Below are positions 35,216-43,318 of a stretch of DNA of 64,000 nt, piece after piece. A model generated the notes under the pieces. The model worked only from the letters and a program-made list of their open reading frames with translations. It did no database searches and was not told where the DNA came from. The number at the start of each line of letters is the position of its first letter. The first letter of the stretch is position 1. Source of the DNA: CAZIMM01 sp964540415 (GTDB taxonomy: Bacteria > Bacillota > Clostridia > Oscillospirales > Acutalibacteraceae); the NCBI GenBank assembly GCA_964540415.1, contig CAZIMM010000001.1, forward strand, positions 62,001 to 126,000. Direction: 5' to 3'. The position numbers and the translations under genes are program-made.

Positions 35216-37126
35216 ATGATGAGAGGAAAAAGATTCACCGCTCCCGCCGTCGCGGCAATTGCGATTCTGCTGTGCGCCGTCATTTTTGCAGCGTGCAACC
35301 GCGGCACACAGACCGGTGCGGAATATGTCACCGATTCAAACGGAATCACCGTGACCGATGCCGCCGGAAGACCCATTCCGATGAGCACCGCGGAACAGAC
35401 GGAAACCGTAACAGTCATAGTCACCGAGGTCCTCACAAATAAAAACGGCGAGCATGTTACCGACGCTTCGGGTGCAGATGTAACGGTGGCTGTCACTCAG
35501 GCTGTCACCGAAGCCGTGACAGACGATTCGGGCAAAACCGTCACCGATGCCAACGGCGAGGTAAAGACGGAAGTTGTCACAGAGGTTATCACCGTGCCGG
35601 TCACTCTTGCCGGCGGTGAAGTTGTCACAAACATATCCGGCGAGACCGTGACGGAAAAAGTCACTGTGCCTGTCACAGAGTATGTCACCGAGGTTGCAAC
35701 GGTTCCCGCAACCTCCGCGGTTACGGACAGAGTGGTTTATCCCTCCTCCACAAAGGGGCAGAAAACAACCTCTCCCGCCGACAACCCCGTTTACGACAAA
35801 ACAACAACGAAGTTCCATTCAACCGCCGCGAACGTTTCGCAGACTCAAATGGGCAAGGCGACGCCCGTGTGGATACGCACCCTCAATGCCTCCGCACAGA
35901 CGCGTGTTGTCGATGTCTGCTCCACCGGAGACGGCGGCTATGCCGCTCTTGCGGTCACCTCCGCGAAAAACGGCAGCTTCGCCTCGATGAACTTCGGGAA
36001 GAACTTTAAAGGTCAGTTCGTTGTGCTCATCAAATACGATGCCTACGGTGTTCAGCAGTGGGCAACGCCCTACGGCGGCAACAACGATATGCTGCTCACA
36101 GCAGTGACACGCCTCACCGACGGCAGCTTCATCCTTGCCGGTCAGTCCCCCGCAACAGACCTTGACTGCGAGTTCAAGGGCGGCTATGACGCTCTGCTTG
36201 TCAAAATCGGCGCGGACGGCACTTACCTGTGGACAAAATCCTTCGGCGGCGAAACAGCGGAATATTTCTCTTCTGTTGCCGCAACTGCCGACGGCGGCTT
36301 TGTCGCGGGCGGCAAGTTCTTTGCAACGGGTGATTTTGAATATCTTAACTTCGAGCGCACGCGCGCCCTGCTCATCAAATTCGACTCCGAGGGACAGAAG
36401 CAGTGGCTCAGCTCCTTCGGCGGCTTTATGCACGACAACTTTGTTAAAATTGCCGTTGACCCCTCCGGGAACATCTACGCCGTTTGCCAGTCCGCCTCAA
36501 CGGACGGCGACCTTGCGGGTGCGCCCTCGGAAATGAACGGCGCTGTAGTCAAATATTCACCCGACGGCTCACTGCTCTGGAAAACGCTTGTCGGCGGTTC
36601 GGGGTACGATGACCCTCTGAGCATCTGCTGCGACTCTTCGGGCTGTGTGCTCGTGGGCAAATTCAACGTCAAAAACAGCATGTCGGACGGCACTTTTGCC
36701 GGCCATCACAACGCGGGCGATTTTGACGCTTATGTTGTGCGAATCAATTCGTCCGGCGCTGTCCAATGGACAAAGACCTTCGGCGGCATCAACAACGACG
36801 TCATGGTCGGCGTTTCGGCTCTGCCCAACGGCAATTTCTGCGCCGTCGGCTACACCGCGTCTTCAAACCGTGATTTCAGATTGCTGAACGCAATGGGCGC
36901 CGAGGATGTTTTCATTTTGAAGCTCAGCTCCTCGGGTGAAACCCTGAGCATGGATTCTCTTGCCGGCAGCAAGGGCGACCTTGTTCATGCCTCCTGCTCA
37001 CTCGGCTCGAACAGGGTGGCGATTGCGGGACGCACACTTTCGGCGGACGGCAGCTTTGCAGGCATTTCACCCGCTTCAAACGGCACTTACGCAGTTGCGT
37101 TTGCGTCAAAATTTGTTGTGGAATAA
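35216..37126 (+). CDS. Lipoprotein with Val-Thr-rich stalk and beta-propeller-type repeats
   Basis: 636 residues. Lipobox FAAC with Cys27 (from the first of two Met). From about 35 to 175 the sequence is a low-complexity Val/Thr series with V-T recurring every three to five residues (VTEAVTDDSGKTVTDANGEV), probably an extended stalk. From about 215 on, repeats of the type DGGYAALAVTSA, YGVQQWATPYGGNNDM, DGSFILAGQS and LWTKSFGGETAEYFSSV recur about every 50 residues, as in SBBP/delta-60 beta-propellers. Its role is unknown; binding or enzymatic residues are not evident. GGAAGG precedes the start. Confidence 0.85.
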   Translation: MMRGKRFTAPAVAAIAILLCAVIFAACNRGTQTGAEYVTDSNGITVTDAAGRPIPMSTAEQTETVTVIVTEVLTNKNGEHVTDASGADVTVAVTQAVTEAVTDDSGKTVTDANGEVKTEVVTEVITVPVTLAGGEVVTNISGETVTEKVTVPVTEYVTEVATVPATSAVTDRVVYPSSTKGQKTTSPADNPVYDKTTTKFHSTAANVSQTQMGKATPVWIRTLNASAQTRVVDVCSTGDGGYAALAVTSAKNGSFASMNFGKNFKGQFVVLIKYDAYGVQQWATPYGGNNDMLLTAVTRLTDGSFILAGQSPATDLDCEFKGGYDALLVKIGADGTYLWTKSFGGETAEYFSSVAATADGGFVAGGKFFATGDFEYLNFERTRALLIKFDSEGQKQWLSSFGGFMHDNFVKIAVDPSGNIYAVCQSASTDGDLAGAPSEMNGAVVKYSPDGSLLWKTLVGGSGYDDPLSICCDSSGCVLVGKFNVKNSMSDGTFAGHHNAGDFDAYVVRINSSGAVQWTKTFGGINNDVMVGVSALPNGNFCAVGYTASSNRDFRLLNAMGAEDVFILKLSSSGETLSMDSLAGSKGDLVHASCSLGSNRVAIAGRTLSADGSFAGISPASNGTYAVAFASKFVVE

Positions 37127-37265
37127 AAACCGACTGGGGCGTCACTCCGGCAATCCGCCGCCGCTTTCTGCGCAGCAGGCTCATAGCGTTTGTTCAGAAA
37201 AAATTTCTGCATAAATAAATCGGTTTGTCCCGAAACCCGGTTTCTGAAAGGAAATGTAAAGAATT

Positions 37266-38228
37266 ATGAAGCTTTCATTGGTTGTTCCGTGTTACAATGA
37301 GGAGAGCAACGTCCGTGCTTTTCACGACGCCGCGCTCGCCGTGTTCTCTGCGGAGGATTACGATTTCGAGATGGTTTTTGTCAATGACGGCAGCAGAGAC
37401 AACACCCTGACCGAGCTGAAAAAGCTTCATTCGGAAGCTCGGGCAAACATCAAGGTTGTCAGCTTTTCCCGAAACTTCGGCAAGGAGGCGGCAATGCTCG
37501 CCGGACTGAAGGAGGCGGAAGGCGACTACACCTGCCTGATTGACGCGGATTTGCAGCAGCGTCCCGAGGTTACCGCCGCAATGGTGAAAATGCTCGACGG
37601 CGACCCCAACCTCGACTGCGTTGCCGCGTTCCAGGATGTGCGCAGCGAAAGCGGCTCACTCGCGTTTTTCAAAAAGAACTTCTACAAGCTCATCAATTCC
37701 ATTTCGGATGTTGACTTCATTCAGGGCGCGAGCGACTTCCGCACCTTTAAAACCAACGTAAGGGATGCCCTGCTGAACATGGGCGATTATCAGCGCTTCA
37801 CAAAAGGGCTGTTCTCCTTTGTCGGCTTCAACACGCTTTTCATTCCTTATCAGGCGCAGCAGCGTCAAAACGGCGAATCAAAGTGGTCCTTCTTCAAGCT
37901 TTTCAATTATGCGCTTGACGGCATTGAGAGCTTTTCCACCGTGCCGCTCAGGCTTGCCTCACTTTCGGGCTTAGGGTTGCTTTTCCTTGCGTTCCTCACG
38001 CTGATAATCAGCTTTGTGCGGCTGCTCATACCCGGCGGCGGGCCGCTTGCGACGTCATGGATAACGCTGCTCATTTTCCTTGTGGGCGGCTTGCAGCTCC
38101 TGTGCACAGGAATACTCGGAGAATACCTCGCCAAAGCGTATATGCAGGGCAAGGGACGTCCAATATATATAGTCAGAGAGGTTCTTCAGACAAAACAAAA
38201 CGGGGGTAAAAACAATGACAGCGAATGA
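37266..38228 (+). CDS. GtrB/DPM1-like glycosyltransferase family 2 membrane protein
   Basis: 320 residues. GT2 domain with SLVVPCYNEESNVRAF, FVNDGSRDNT, NFGKEAAMLAGL and DADLQQRPEV, then two C-terminal membrane helices (about 230-255 and 265-290). This is the layout of enzymes that charge undecaprenyl phosphate with a single sugar (GtrB, the DPM1 class), supplying lipid-linked sugars for wall glycan decoration. AAGGAAATG lies upstream of ATG 37266. The last 14 nt overlap the start of the phosphosugar mutase gene. Confidence 0.92.
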   Translation: MKLSLVVPCYNEESNVRAFHDAALAVFSAEDYDFEMVFVNDGSRDNTLTELKKLHSEARANIKVVSFSRNFGKEAAMLAGLKEAEGDYTCLIDADLQQRPEVTAAMVKMLDGDPNLDCVAAFQDVRSESGSLAFFKKNFYKLINSISDVDFIQGASDFRTFKTNVRDALLNMGDYQRFTKGLFSFVGFNTLFIPYQAQQRQNGESKWSFFKLFNYALDGIESFSTVPLRLASLSGLGLLFLAFLTLIISFVRLLIPGGGPLATSWITLLIFLVGGLQLLCTGILGEYLAKAYMQGKGRPIYIVREVLQTKQNGGKNNDSE

Positions 38229-39927
38229 AATGTACGCTCTTTGGAAAAAAGAGATACCTGCGGACAGCGACCTTTCGGCGGAGCTTGAAAAAATCGGCGG
38301 CGACGAAAAAGAGATTTACGAGCGCTTCTGCCGCAGCCTTGAGTTCGGCACCGGCGGTCTCAGAGGTGTGCTGGGCGTGGGCACAAACCGCATGAACCTT
38401 TACACCGTCGCCCAGGCGACACAGGGACTGGCGGACTATCTCAACAGCGCTTACAAAAACGCAAGTGTCGCCGTTGCGCACGATTCACGCCTGATGTCCG
38501 ACGAGTTCGCTCACGAGGCGGCGCGCGTGCTCGCGGCAAACGGCATCAAGGTTTATTTCTTCGGCGAGCTTGTGCCGACACCCGTTCTCTCCTTCGCAGT
38601 GCGTGAATTGGACTGCAAGAGCGGCATTGTCATCACCGCAAGCCACAATCCCGCAAAGTACAACGGCTATAAATGCTACGATCCCCGCGGCTACCAGATG
38701 ACCGACGAGGCGGCTGCCGCCACATACGGTTATATCAAAAAGACAGACATCTTCTCCGGAGTCAAACGCGTTTGCTTTGACGAGGCGGAGAAAGAGGGAA
38801 AAATCGAAATTATCGGCGACGCGCTTCTTGAAAAGTTCTATTCCCGCGTGCTCACCCAGGTTCTCGACCCGGAGGCCTGCAAAGCAAGCGACATCAAGGT
38901 TATTTATTCCCCTCTCAACGGCACGGGCAACAAGCCCGTCCGCACGGTGCTTGCAAAAATGGGCATCAAAAACGTGCGCGTTGTTCCCGAGCAGGAGCTT
39001 CCGGACGGAAACTTCCCGACCTGTCCGTTCCCGAACCCCGAAATCAAGCAGGTGTTTGAGTGCGCTCTCAAAATGACCGAGAGCTTCCCCGCCGATTTGA
39101 TTCTCGCCACCGATCCCGACTGCGACCGCGTGGGCATTGCCGTGCCCGACGGCGGCGAATACAAGCTGCTCAGCGGAAACGAGGTCGGAGTGCTTCTGTC
39201 CGAATATGTGCTCTCGCGCAGGAAGGAAATGGGCACGCTTCCCGAAAAACCCGTTCTGCTCAAGTCCTTTGTCACAACGAGCATGGTGGACGCGGTTGCC
39301 GCAAAGCACGGCGCAGAGGTTGTTGACGTGCTCACGGGCTTCAAATATATCGGTGAATATATCACCGTGCTTGAGAGCAAGGGCGAGGCGGACCGCTTCG
39401 TCCTCGGCATGGAGGAAAGCTACGGCTACCTCTCCGGCACGCACGCAAGGGACAAGGACGCTGTTGTCGCGTCCGCCCTCATTGTTGAAATGGCGGCATA
39501 TTATCACTCCCGCGGCAAGAGCCTTTACACCGTTATGCAGGAGCTGTATGCGGAATACGGAATGTATTACAACGACCTTATCAACATCGCCTTTGAGGGT
39601 GCGGACGGCATGGACAAAATGAAGGCCGTCATGGACTCAATGCGCACAAATCCGCCGAAGACTGTCGGCGGGCTGAAGGTTCTGCGTGTTTCGGACTTCC
39701 TCACGAGCGTTGCAACGGACACCGACACCGGCGCACAGACCGCGATTAAGCTGCCGAAGTCGAACGTGCTTTACTATTTGCTGGAGAACTCCTGCAGGGC
39801 AATCGCAAGACCGTCCGGCACTGAGCCCAAGCTCAAAATATATGTTTCCGCCTGCGATAAAAACAAAGAAAAGGCACTTGCCGTCGCAGAAAAAATCGGT
39901 GCGGATATGAAATCAAAAGTAATATAA
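38215..39927 (+). CDS. Phosphoglucomutase/phosphomannomutase family protein (PgcA-like)
   Basis: Interconverts hexose 1- and 6-phosphates, providing glucose- or mannose-1-phosphate for nucleotide sugars. 570 residues. Catalytic phosphoserine loop TASHNP at 141-146 (Ser143), metal-binding DPDCDRVG, sugar-binding MEESYGYL, and C-terminal phosphate-binding RPSGTEPKLK. The length and FGTGGLRG near the N terminus fit the long PgcA type of Firmicutes. It overlaps the upstream GtrB-like gene by 14 nt, so the two are coupled, which supports a shared lipid-linked sugar route. Confidence 0.94.
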   Translation: MTANEMYALWKKEIPADSDLSAELEKIGGDEKEIYERFCRSLEFGTGGLRGVLGVGTNRMNLYTVAQATQGLADYLNSAYKNASVAVAHDSRLMSDEFAHEAARVLAANGIKVYFFGELVPTPVLSFAVRELDCKSGIVITASHNPAKYNGYKCYDPRGYQMTDEAAAATYGYIKKTDIFSGVKRVCFDEAEKEGKIEIIGDALLEKFYSRVLTQVLDPEACKASDIKVIYSPLNGTGNKPVRTVLAKMGIKNVRVVPEQELPDGNFPTCPFPNPEIKQVFECALKMTESFPADLILATDPDCDRVGIAVPDGGEYKLLSGNEVGVLLSEYVLSRRKEMGTLPEKPVLLKSFVTTSMVDAVAAKHGAEVVDVLTGFKYIGEYITVLESKGEADRFVLGMEESYGYLSGTHARDKDAVVASALIVEMAAYYHSRGKSLYTVMQELYAEYGMYYNDLINIAFEGADGMDKMKAVMDSMRTNPPKTVGGLKVLRVSDFLTSVATDTDTGAQTAIKLPKSNVLYYLLENSCRAIARPSGTEPKLKIYVSACDKNKEKALAVAEKIGADMKSKVI

Positions 39928-39945
39928 TATATTATAGAAAGGCGC

Positions 39946-39977
39946 GGCGGCTGCCCTTAAATCTTCGGGCGGCCGCC
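39946..39977 (+). promoter_or_regulatory. Intercistronic hairpin
   Basis: GGCGGCTGCCC (39946-39956) pairs with GGGCGGCCGCC (39967-39977) around a 10-nt loop, 11 bp with one mismatch. No U-run follows, so it is more likely an mRNA-stability or leaky attenuation element than a terminator. Confidence 0.55.
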
Positions 39978-39990
39978 GGATAAGATTGAT

Positions 39991-40275
39991 ATGAACAAAA
40001 AAGTAATCAGAGTTATTGCCCTTATTCTCGCCGTGCTCATGGCGGGCGGCGTGCTCGTGTCCGCCGTGTTTTCGCTGGGTGCGCGCGCGGCGTCAACCGT
40101 GCCCGTAACGGGCGACCAACGAAGCTCTCTGCCGATTTATCTTGTTGTCGGCGGCGTGGTTGTTGTTGCGGTGTGCGTTGCCGCGCCCATGCTTCTCAGG
40201 AAGAAGCCCTCCGGCGACGACGGACAGGAGCTTGACATGAAAAATCACAATACACACGGCGACGATGAGAAATAA
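39991..40275 (+). CDS. Mini membrane protein: signal peptide plus anchor-like segment
   Basis: 94 residues. The N-terminal signal peptide MNKKVIRVIALILAVLMAGG ends near ARAAS; then VPVTGDQRSS, one hydrophobic helix (LPIYLVVGGVVVVAVCVAAP) and a polar tail starting LRKKPSGDD. P-V-T-G-D followed by helix and RKK resembles the C-terminal sorting region of Clostridial surface proteins, but almost nothing lies between signal and anchor. If the signal peptide is cleaved, only about five residues precede the motif. It overlaps the next gene by 11 bp. Function unknown. Confidence 0.72.
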   Translation: MNKKVIRVIALILAVLMAGGVLVSAVFSLGARAASTVPVTGDQRSSLPIYLVVGGVVVVAVCVAAPMLLRKKPSGDDGQELDMKNHNTHGDDEK

Positions 40276-41134
40276 CAGAAAAAACAAGCTGAAATTCAGC
40301 ACCGTCAAGAATGAAAAAAGCGGCAAAACCTTTCGCTTTGCCGTTGCTTTCCTTTGCTTTTTTGTGCTGTTCGGCGGACTGTCCGTGCTCGTGCTGCTCA
40401 GATATTATGACTTTGACCTCTCAAGCATGGTGACCCCCGAGCAGGTTTCGGAGGATTCCTCCCAAACCTCCGCAGTGCCGGAGCTTGAGCCGGTCAGCGG
40501 AGTGGACTATTTCCTGCTTTACTGCACCTCCGATTCGGGCGACGTGCTGAACTTCACCGCCGTGCTGAAGGCGGATCTGAACAATCTGAAGCTCACCGTT
40601 CTGGCGCTCGCTTCCTCACAGGAGGCGACGGTTGACGGCAAAGCGGCAACGCTTGCCGAGCATCTCGCGCTCGGCGGAGCTCAGCGGCTCACCTCCGCAA
40701 TCGAGTCGCTTTGCGGCGTGAAAATCAAGCACTGCGTTGCGTCAAAAAACGTCGGCTTCCGCAAGGCGGTCAACGTCATGGGCGGGCTGACGGTTGATGT
40801 TCCGCAAAGCATTGACTGGCGCACAAACGAGCTGACCGTTATCATCCGCGAGGGCGAGCAGCAGATGAACGGCGACACCCTGCTCAAATACATGCTCTAC
40901 AATTCCGCGCGCCCCGGCGTTCAGGCGGACATAATCTGCAAGATGCTCGACAGCTACATCGTCCCCGGAAACACCGACCTCGCCCCGACATATTTTGAAA
41001 AAGTTGTGAACCATGTTGAAACCGACATCTCTGTTCTGGACTTCAGTGCCATGCTTCCGCCGCTCAGAGCGCTTGCCTACGGTGAAGGAAGGCAACCCTC
41101 GACAGCTGTCATTTCGCCCGAAGAAATAGCTTAG
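40265..41134 (+). CDS. Divergent LytR-CpsA-Psr (LCP)-like protein
   Basis: 289 residues: basic cytoplasmic N terminus, one helix (about 22-42), then an extracellular domain. LCP proteins attach wall teichoic acid or capsule to peptidoglycan. Pattern matches: GVDYFLLYC, GGAQRLTSAIESLCGVKIKHCV, VGFRKAVNVMGGLTVDVPQSI, and IREGEQQMNGDTLLKYMLYN. The usual arginine-rich motif (PRD after the third strand) is replaced by LALASSQEATV, and the DxR-type residues are missing, so transferase activity is doubtful. Overlaps the mini-anchor gene and is followed 12 bp later by the transglutaminase-like gene. Confidence 0.72.
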   Translation: MRNNRKNKLKFSTVKNEKSGKTFRFAVAFLCFFVLFGGLSVLVLLRYYDFDLSSMVTPEQVSEDSSQTSAVPELEPVSGVDYFLLYCTSDSGDVLNFTAVLKADLNNLKLTVLALASSQEATVDGKAATLAEHLALGGAQRLTSAIESLCGVKIKHCVASKNVGFRKAVNVMGGLTVDVPQSIDWRTNELTVIIREGEQQMNGDTLLKYMLYNSARPGVQADIICKMLDSYIVPGNTDLAPTYFEKVVNHVETDISVLDFSAMLPPLRALAYGEGRQPSTAVISPEEIA

Positions 41135-41146
41135 CGGAGAATTCAT

Positions 41147-42280
41147 ATGAAGAAATCTGTTTTGACGTTTTCAATTTTTTTCGCCGCCGCGATGATGCTT
41201 CTCGGTGCGGCTTTCTTTGCATTCAGAGCCTTTTCTCCCGCCGCTGTGAGCTTTGAAGCGGGAGACTATGACGGCTATTATTATAACGAGCTTTCCGAGG
41301 TGGAAAAGCAGGCATACACCGCAGTGGAAAAGGAAATTTCAAGCTTTCCCGAGGCAATCCCGATTCCGAGCCTGAGTGAAAAAGAACTGAGCAACGTGCT
41401 TTCGGCGCTGCTTTATGACAACCCGGAAATTTTTTATCTTGACACCTGTAAAACCGTAACGCGCAACGGTTTTTGTTCGTTTGTCCCCGAATATAATTAT
41501 ACAAAAGAAGAATATTCTGCTATGAGCAATAAGCTCGAAAGCAAAATCAATCAGATAATCCGTTCCGCTCCGCTCTCGAGCGAATACGACACGGAGCTTT
41601 ACATTCACGATTATATTGTCAATTCCTGCGAATACCTGCACACCTCCGGCCCGGAGGAGCGAACGGTTATCGGCTCGCTCATCAACTCGAAGGCGAATTG
41701 CTCGGGTTACGCGAAGGCTGTGAAAATTCTGCTCAACCGCTTAAACATCAAGTGCATTCTTGTTGTGGGGAGGGCGGACAATTTTGTTGACGAGCCGCAG
41801 AACCATATGTGGAACATCGTCCGAATCGGCGGCAAATACTATCACCTGGACGCCACCTGGGACGACCCGACGGGTGCAGCCGACAATGACGGCAGCCGCA
41901 GAGTTTTTTTCAACATGAGCGACAGTATGATTAAACGCACACATTCCGAAATCAACGTGAAAATCAAGTGTCCGGAGGACGACAAGTATTTTTATCGCGT
42001 CAGCGAGCGGTATTTCACGGATTATACCGACAGTGTGCGTCTGAAAATGGCTCATGCGCTCGCCGTGGCGGCCGACGCGGGCGAAAGAAGCGTTGACTTC
42101 GTGTTTGCATCAAAGGGAGCTTATGAAAAAGCAAAAAAAGACCTGATAACTTCGGAGAGGATATACCGTATTCCGGAGCTTGCAAACGTTGAGGCAAAGA
42201 GAAAGCTTGTCACGGACCGCGTGAGCTACAGCACCGACGATGAGCTGTTCATCCTCGTGCTCGTGATTCAGTACGACTGA
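41147..42280 (+). CDS. Transglutaminase-like extracytoplasmic protein
   Basis: 377 residues with an N-terminal membrane anchor or signal (about 4-28). The transglutaminase core is intact: Cys185 in KANCSGYAKAVKILL, His220 in QNHMWNIV and Asp235 in YYHLDATWDD. Such domains act as cysteine proteases or cross-linking enzymes at the cell surface. The N-terminal flanking part (about 45-150) and C-terminal part are not recognised. Lies in a row with the LCP-like gene, suggesting joint envelope function. Confidence 0.88.
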   Translation: MKKSVLTFSIFFAAAMMLLGAAFFAFRAFSPAAVSFEAGDYDGYYYNELSEVEKQAYTAVEKEISSFPEAIPIPSLSEKELSNVLSALLYDNPEIFYLDTCKTVTRNGFCSFVPEYNYTKEEYSAMSNKLESKINQIIRSAPLSSEYDTELYIHDYIVNSCEYLHTSGPEERTVIGSLINSKANCSGYAKAVKILLNRLNIKCILVVGRADNFVDEPQNHMWNIVRIGGKYYHLDATWDDPTGAADNDGSRRVFFNMSDSMIKRTHSEINVKIKCPEDDKYFYRVSERYFTDYTDSVRLKMAHALAVAADAGERSVDFVFASKGAYEKAKKDLITSERIYRIPELANVEAKRKLVTDRVSYSTDDELFILVLVIQYD

Positions 42281-42417
42281 CAAAAAGTGCCTGCTGCAGA
42301 TGATTCAAAGCTGCACAATTCTGCTCACGCCGCGAACCGTGCGGAAATGACCGAAAAACCGATTCCGAGAGGGTTCGAGATATCCGCGCACAGAATAAAA
42401 CGAAAGGACTGAACAAT

Positions 42418-43131
42418 ATGTGTATTAAAAAATTATCTATCCTCATTCTTGCGGCTGTCCTTCTTGCAACGGCGGCGTGCGCAAAAAACGCTTCCGCCCC
42501 CCCGGAGGATGACACCTCCTCCGCAACCCTCGCCGGAACAACGGCGGATACCTCCGCGGTGCTCACCGAAACCCCCGCCGGGAGCACAACAGTGGGCACA
42601 GACGGCTCTGCAGCACAGACAACGGCGGAAGTGTCCGCCTCAAAAGCGTCCTCCGCAACCACTGCATTACATACAAAAGCCGCGACCTCCGCAGTCTCAA
42701 CCGCCGCGCGGACAACCCAAAATCATTCGGCGGTTTTCAACACCGTGCCTCCGACCTCCGCCGCTCCCACGGCAGCGGGAACAACCCTGCCGATTGAAAA
42801 ACGCGTAAAAGTGGAATACGGCAGCAAGGCATACTATTCCGCCGACAAAAAGGACTCCTGCCAGATAAAAGGTTATACAATTGAAGAAAAGGACGGCCGC
42901 CCCGTTTTGACCCTCAAGGTCACCGTTCTGCGCCGTTCGGATGCAAAGAGTGCTTATATCCCCGTTTCTTTTGAATGCCTGTCCGAAGACGGCACTCAAA
43001 TCACAAGCGTGAACGACAGCGGCGAGCAGGTTGTGTACAAAGGCCTCCTCACCTTCAGCGGTCAGCCGGGCAGTGAGGGCGCGGGAATTATCTCAGCTCC
43101 GCAGGACACGGCAAAAATTGTTATTCTGTAA
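42418..43131 (+). CDS. Lipoprotein with Thr/Ala/Ser-rich linker
   Basis: 237 residues. Signal MCIKKLSILILAAVLLATA, lipobox TAAC with Cys21. Residues about 25-125 are a low-complexity Thr/Ser/Ala stretch, a likely flexible wall-spanning linker. The remaining ~110 residues form a compact beta-rich domain (VKVEYGSKAYYSADKKD, LTLKVTVLRRSD, YIPVSFECLSEDGTQI), perhaps immunoglobulin-like. No catalytic pattern seen. The start is ATG 42418 with GAAAGGA upstream. Function unknown. Confidence 0.82.
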   Translation: MCIKKLSILILAAVLLATAACAKNASAPPEDDTSSATLAGTTADTSAVLTETPAGSTTVGTDGSAAQTTAEVSASKASSATTALHTKAATSAVSTAARTTQNHSAVFNTVPPTSAAPTAAGTTLPIEKRVKVEYGSKAYYSADKKDSCQIKGYTIEEKDGRPVLTLKVTVLRRSDAKSAYIPVSFECLSEDGTQITSVNDSGEQVVYKGLLTFSGQPGSEGAGIISAPQDTAKIVIL

Positions 43132-43236
43132 CACAAAAAAACGCCTATTTACGTGCTTATTTTTACTATATTGATTCATTTTAGCTTAAAGTTTAAAAAA
43201 TGTTCACAAATTTTATGAATAAATTTGAAAAAGCCC

Positions 43237-43265
43237 TTGAAATTCTTGGCTCGCGGTAGTATAAT
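43237..43265 (+). promoter_or_regulatory. Strong sigma-A promoter of the surface-protein gene
   Basis: TTGAAA (43237-43242), 17-nt spacer and TATAAT (43260-43265), about 54 bp before the ATG at 43319. The AT-rich region upstream could help. Confidence 0.87.
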
Positions 43266-43318
43266 AACAACACATATTGGGTAACATAATATGTAAAAAC
43301 AAGGAGGAAAATGAAACA

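Noticed and set aside
38485..39507. Minus-strand open frame of 340 codons
   Set aside because: Antisense shadow of the phosphosugar mutase, which has every catalytic motif on the plus strand.
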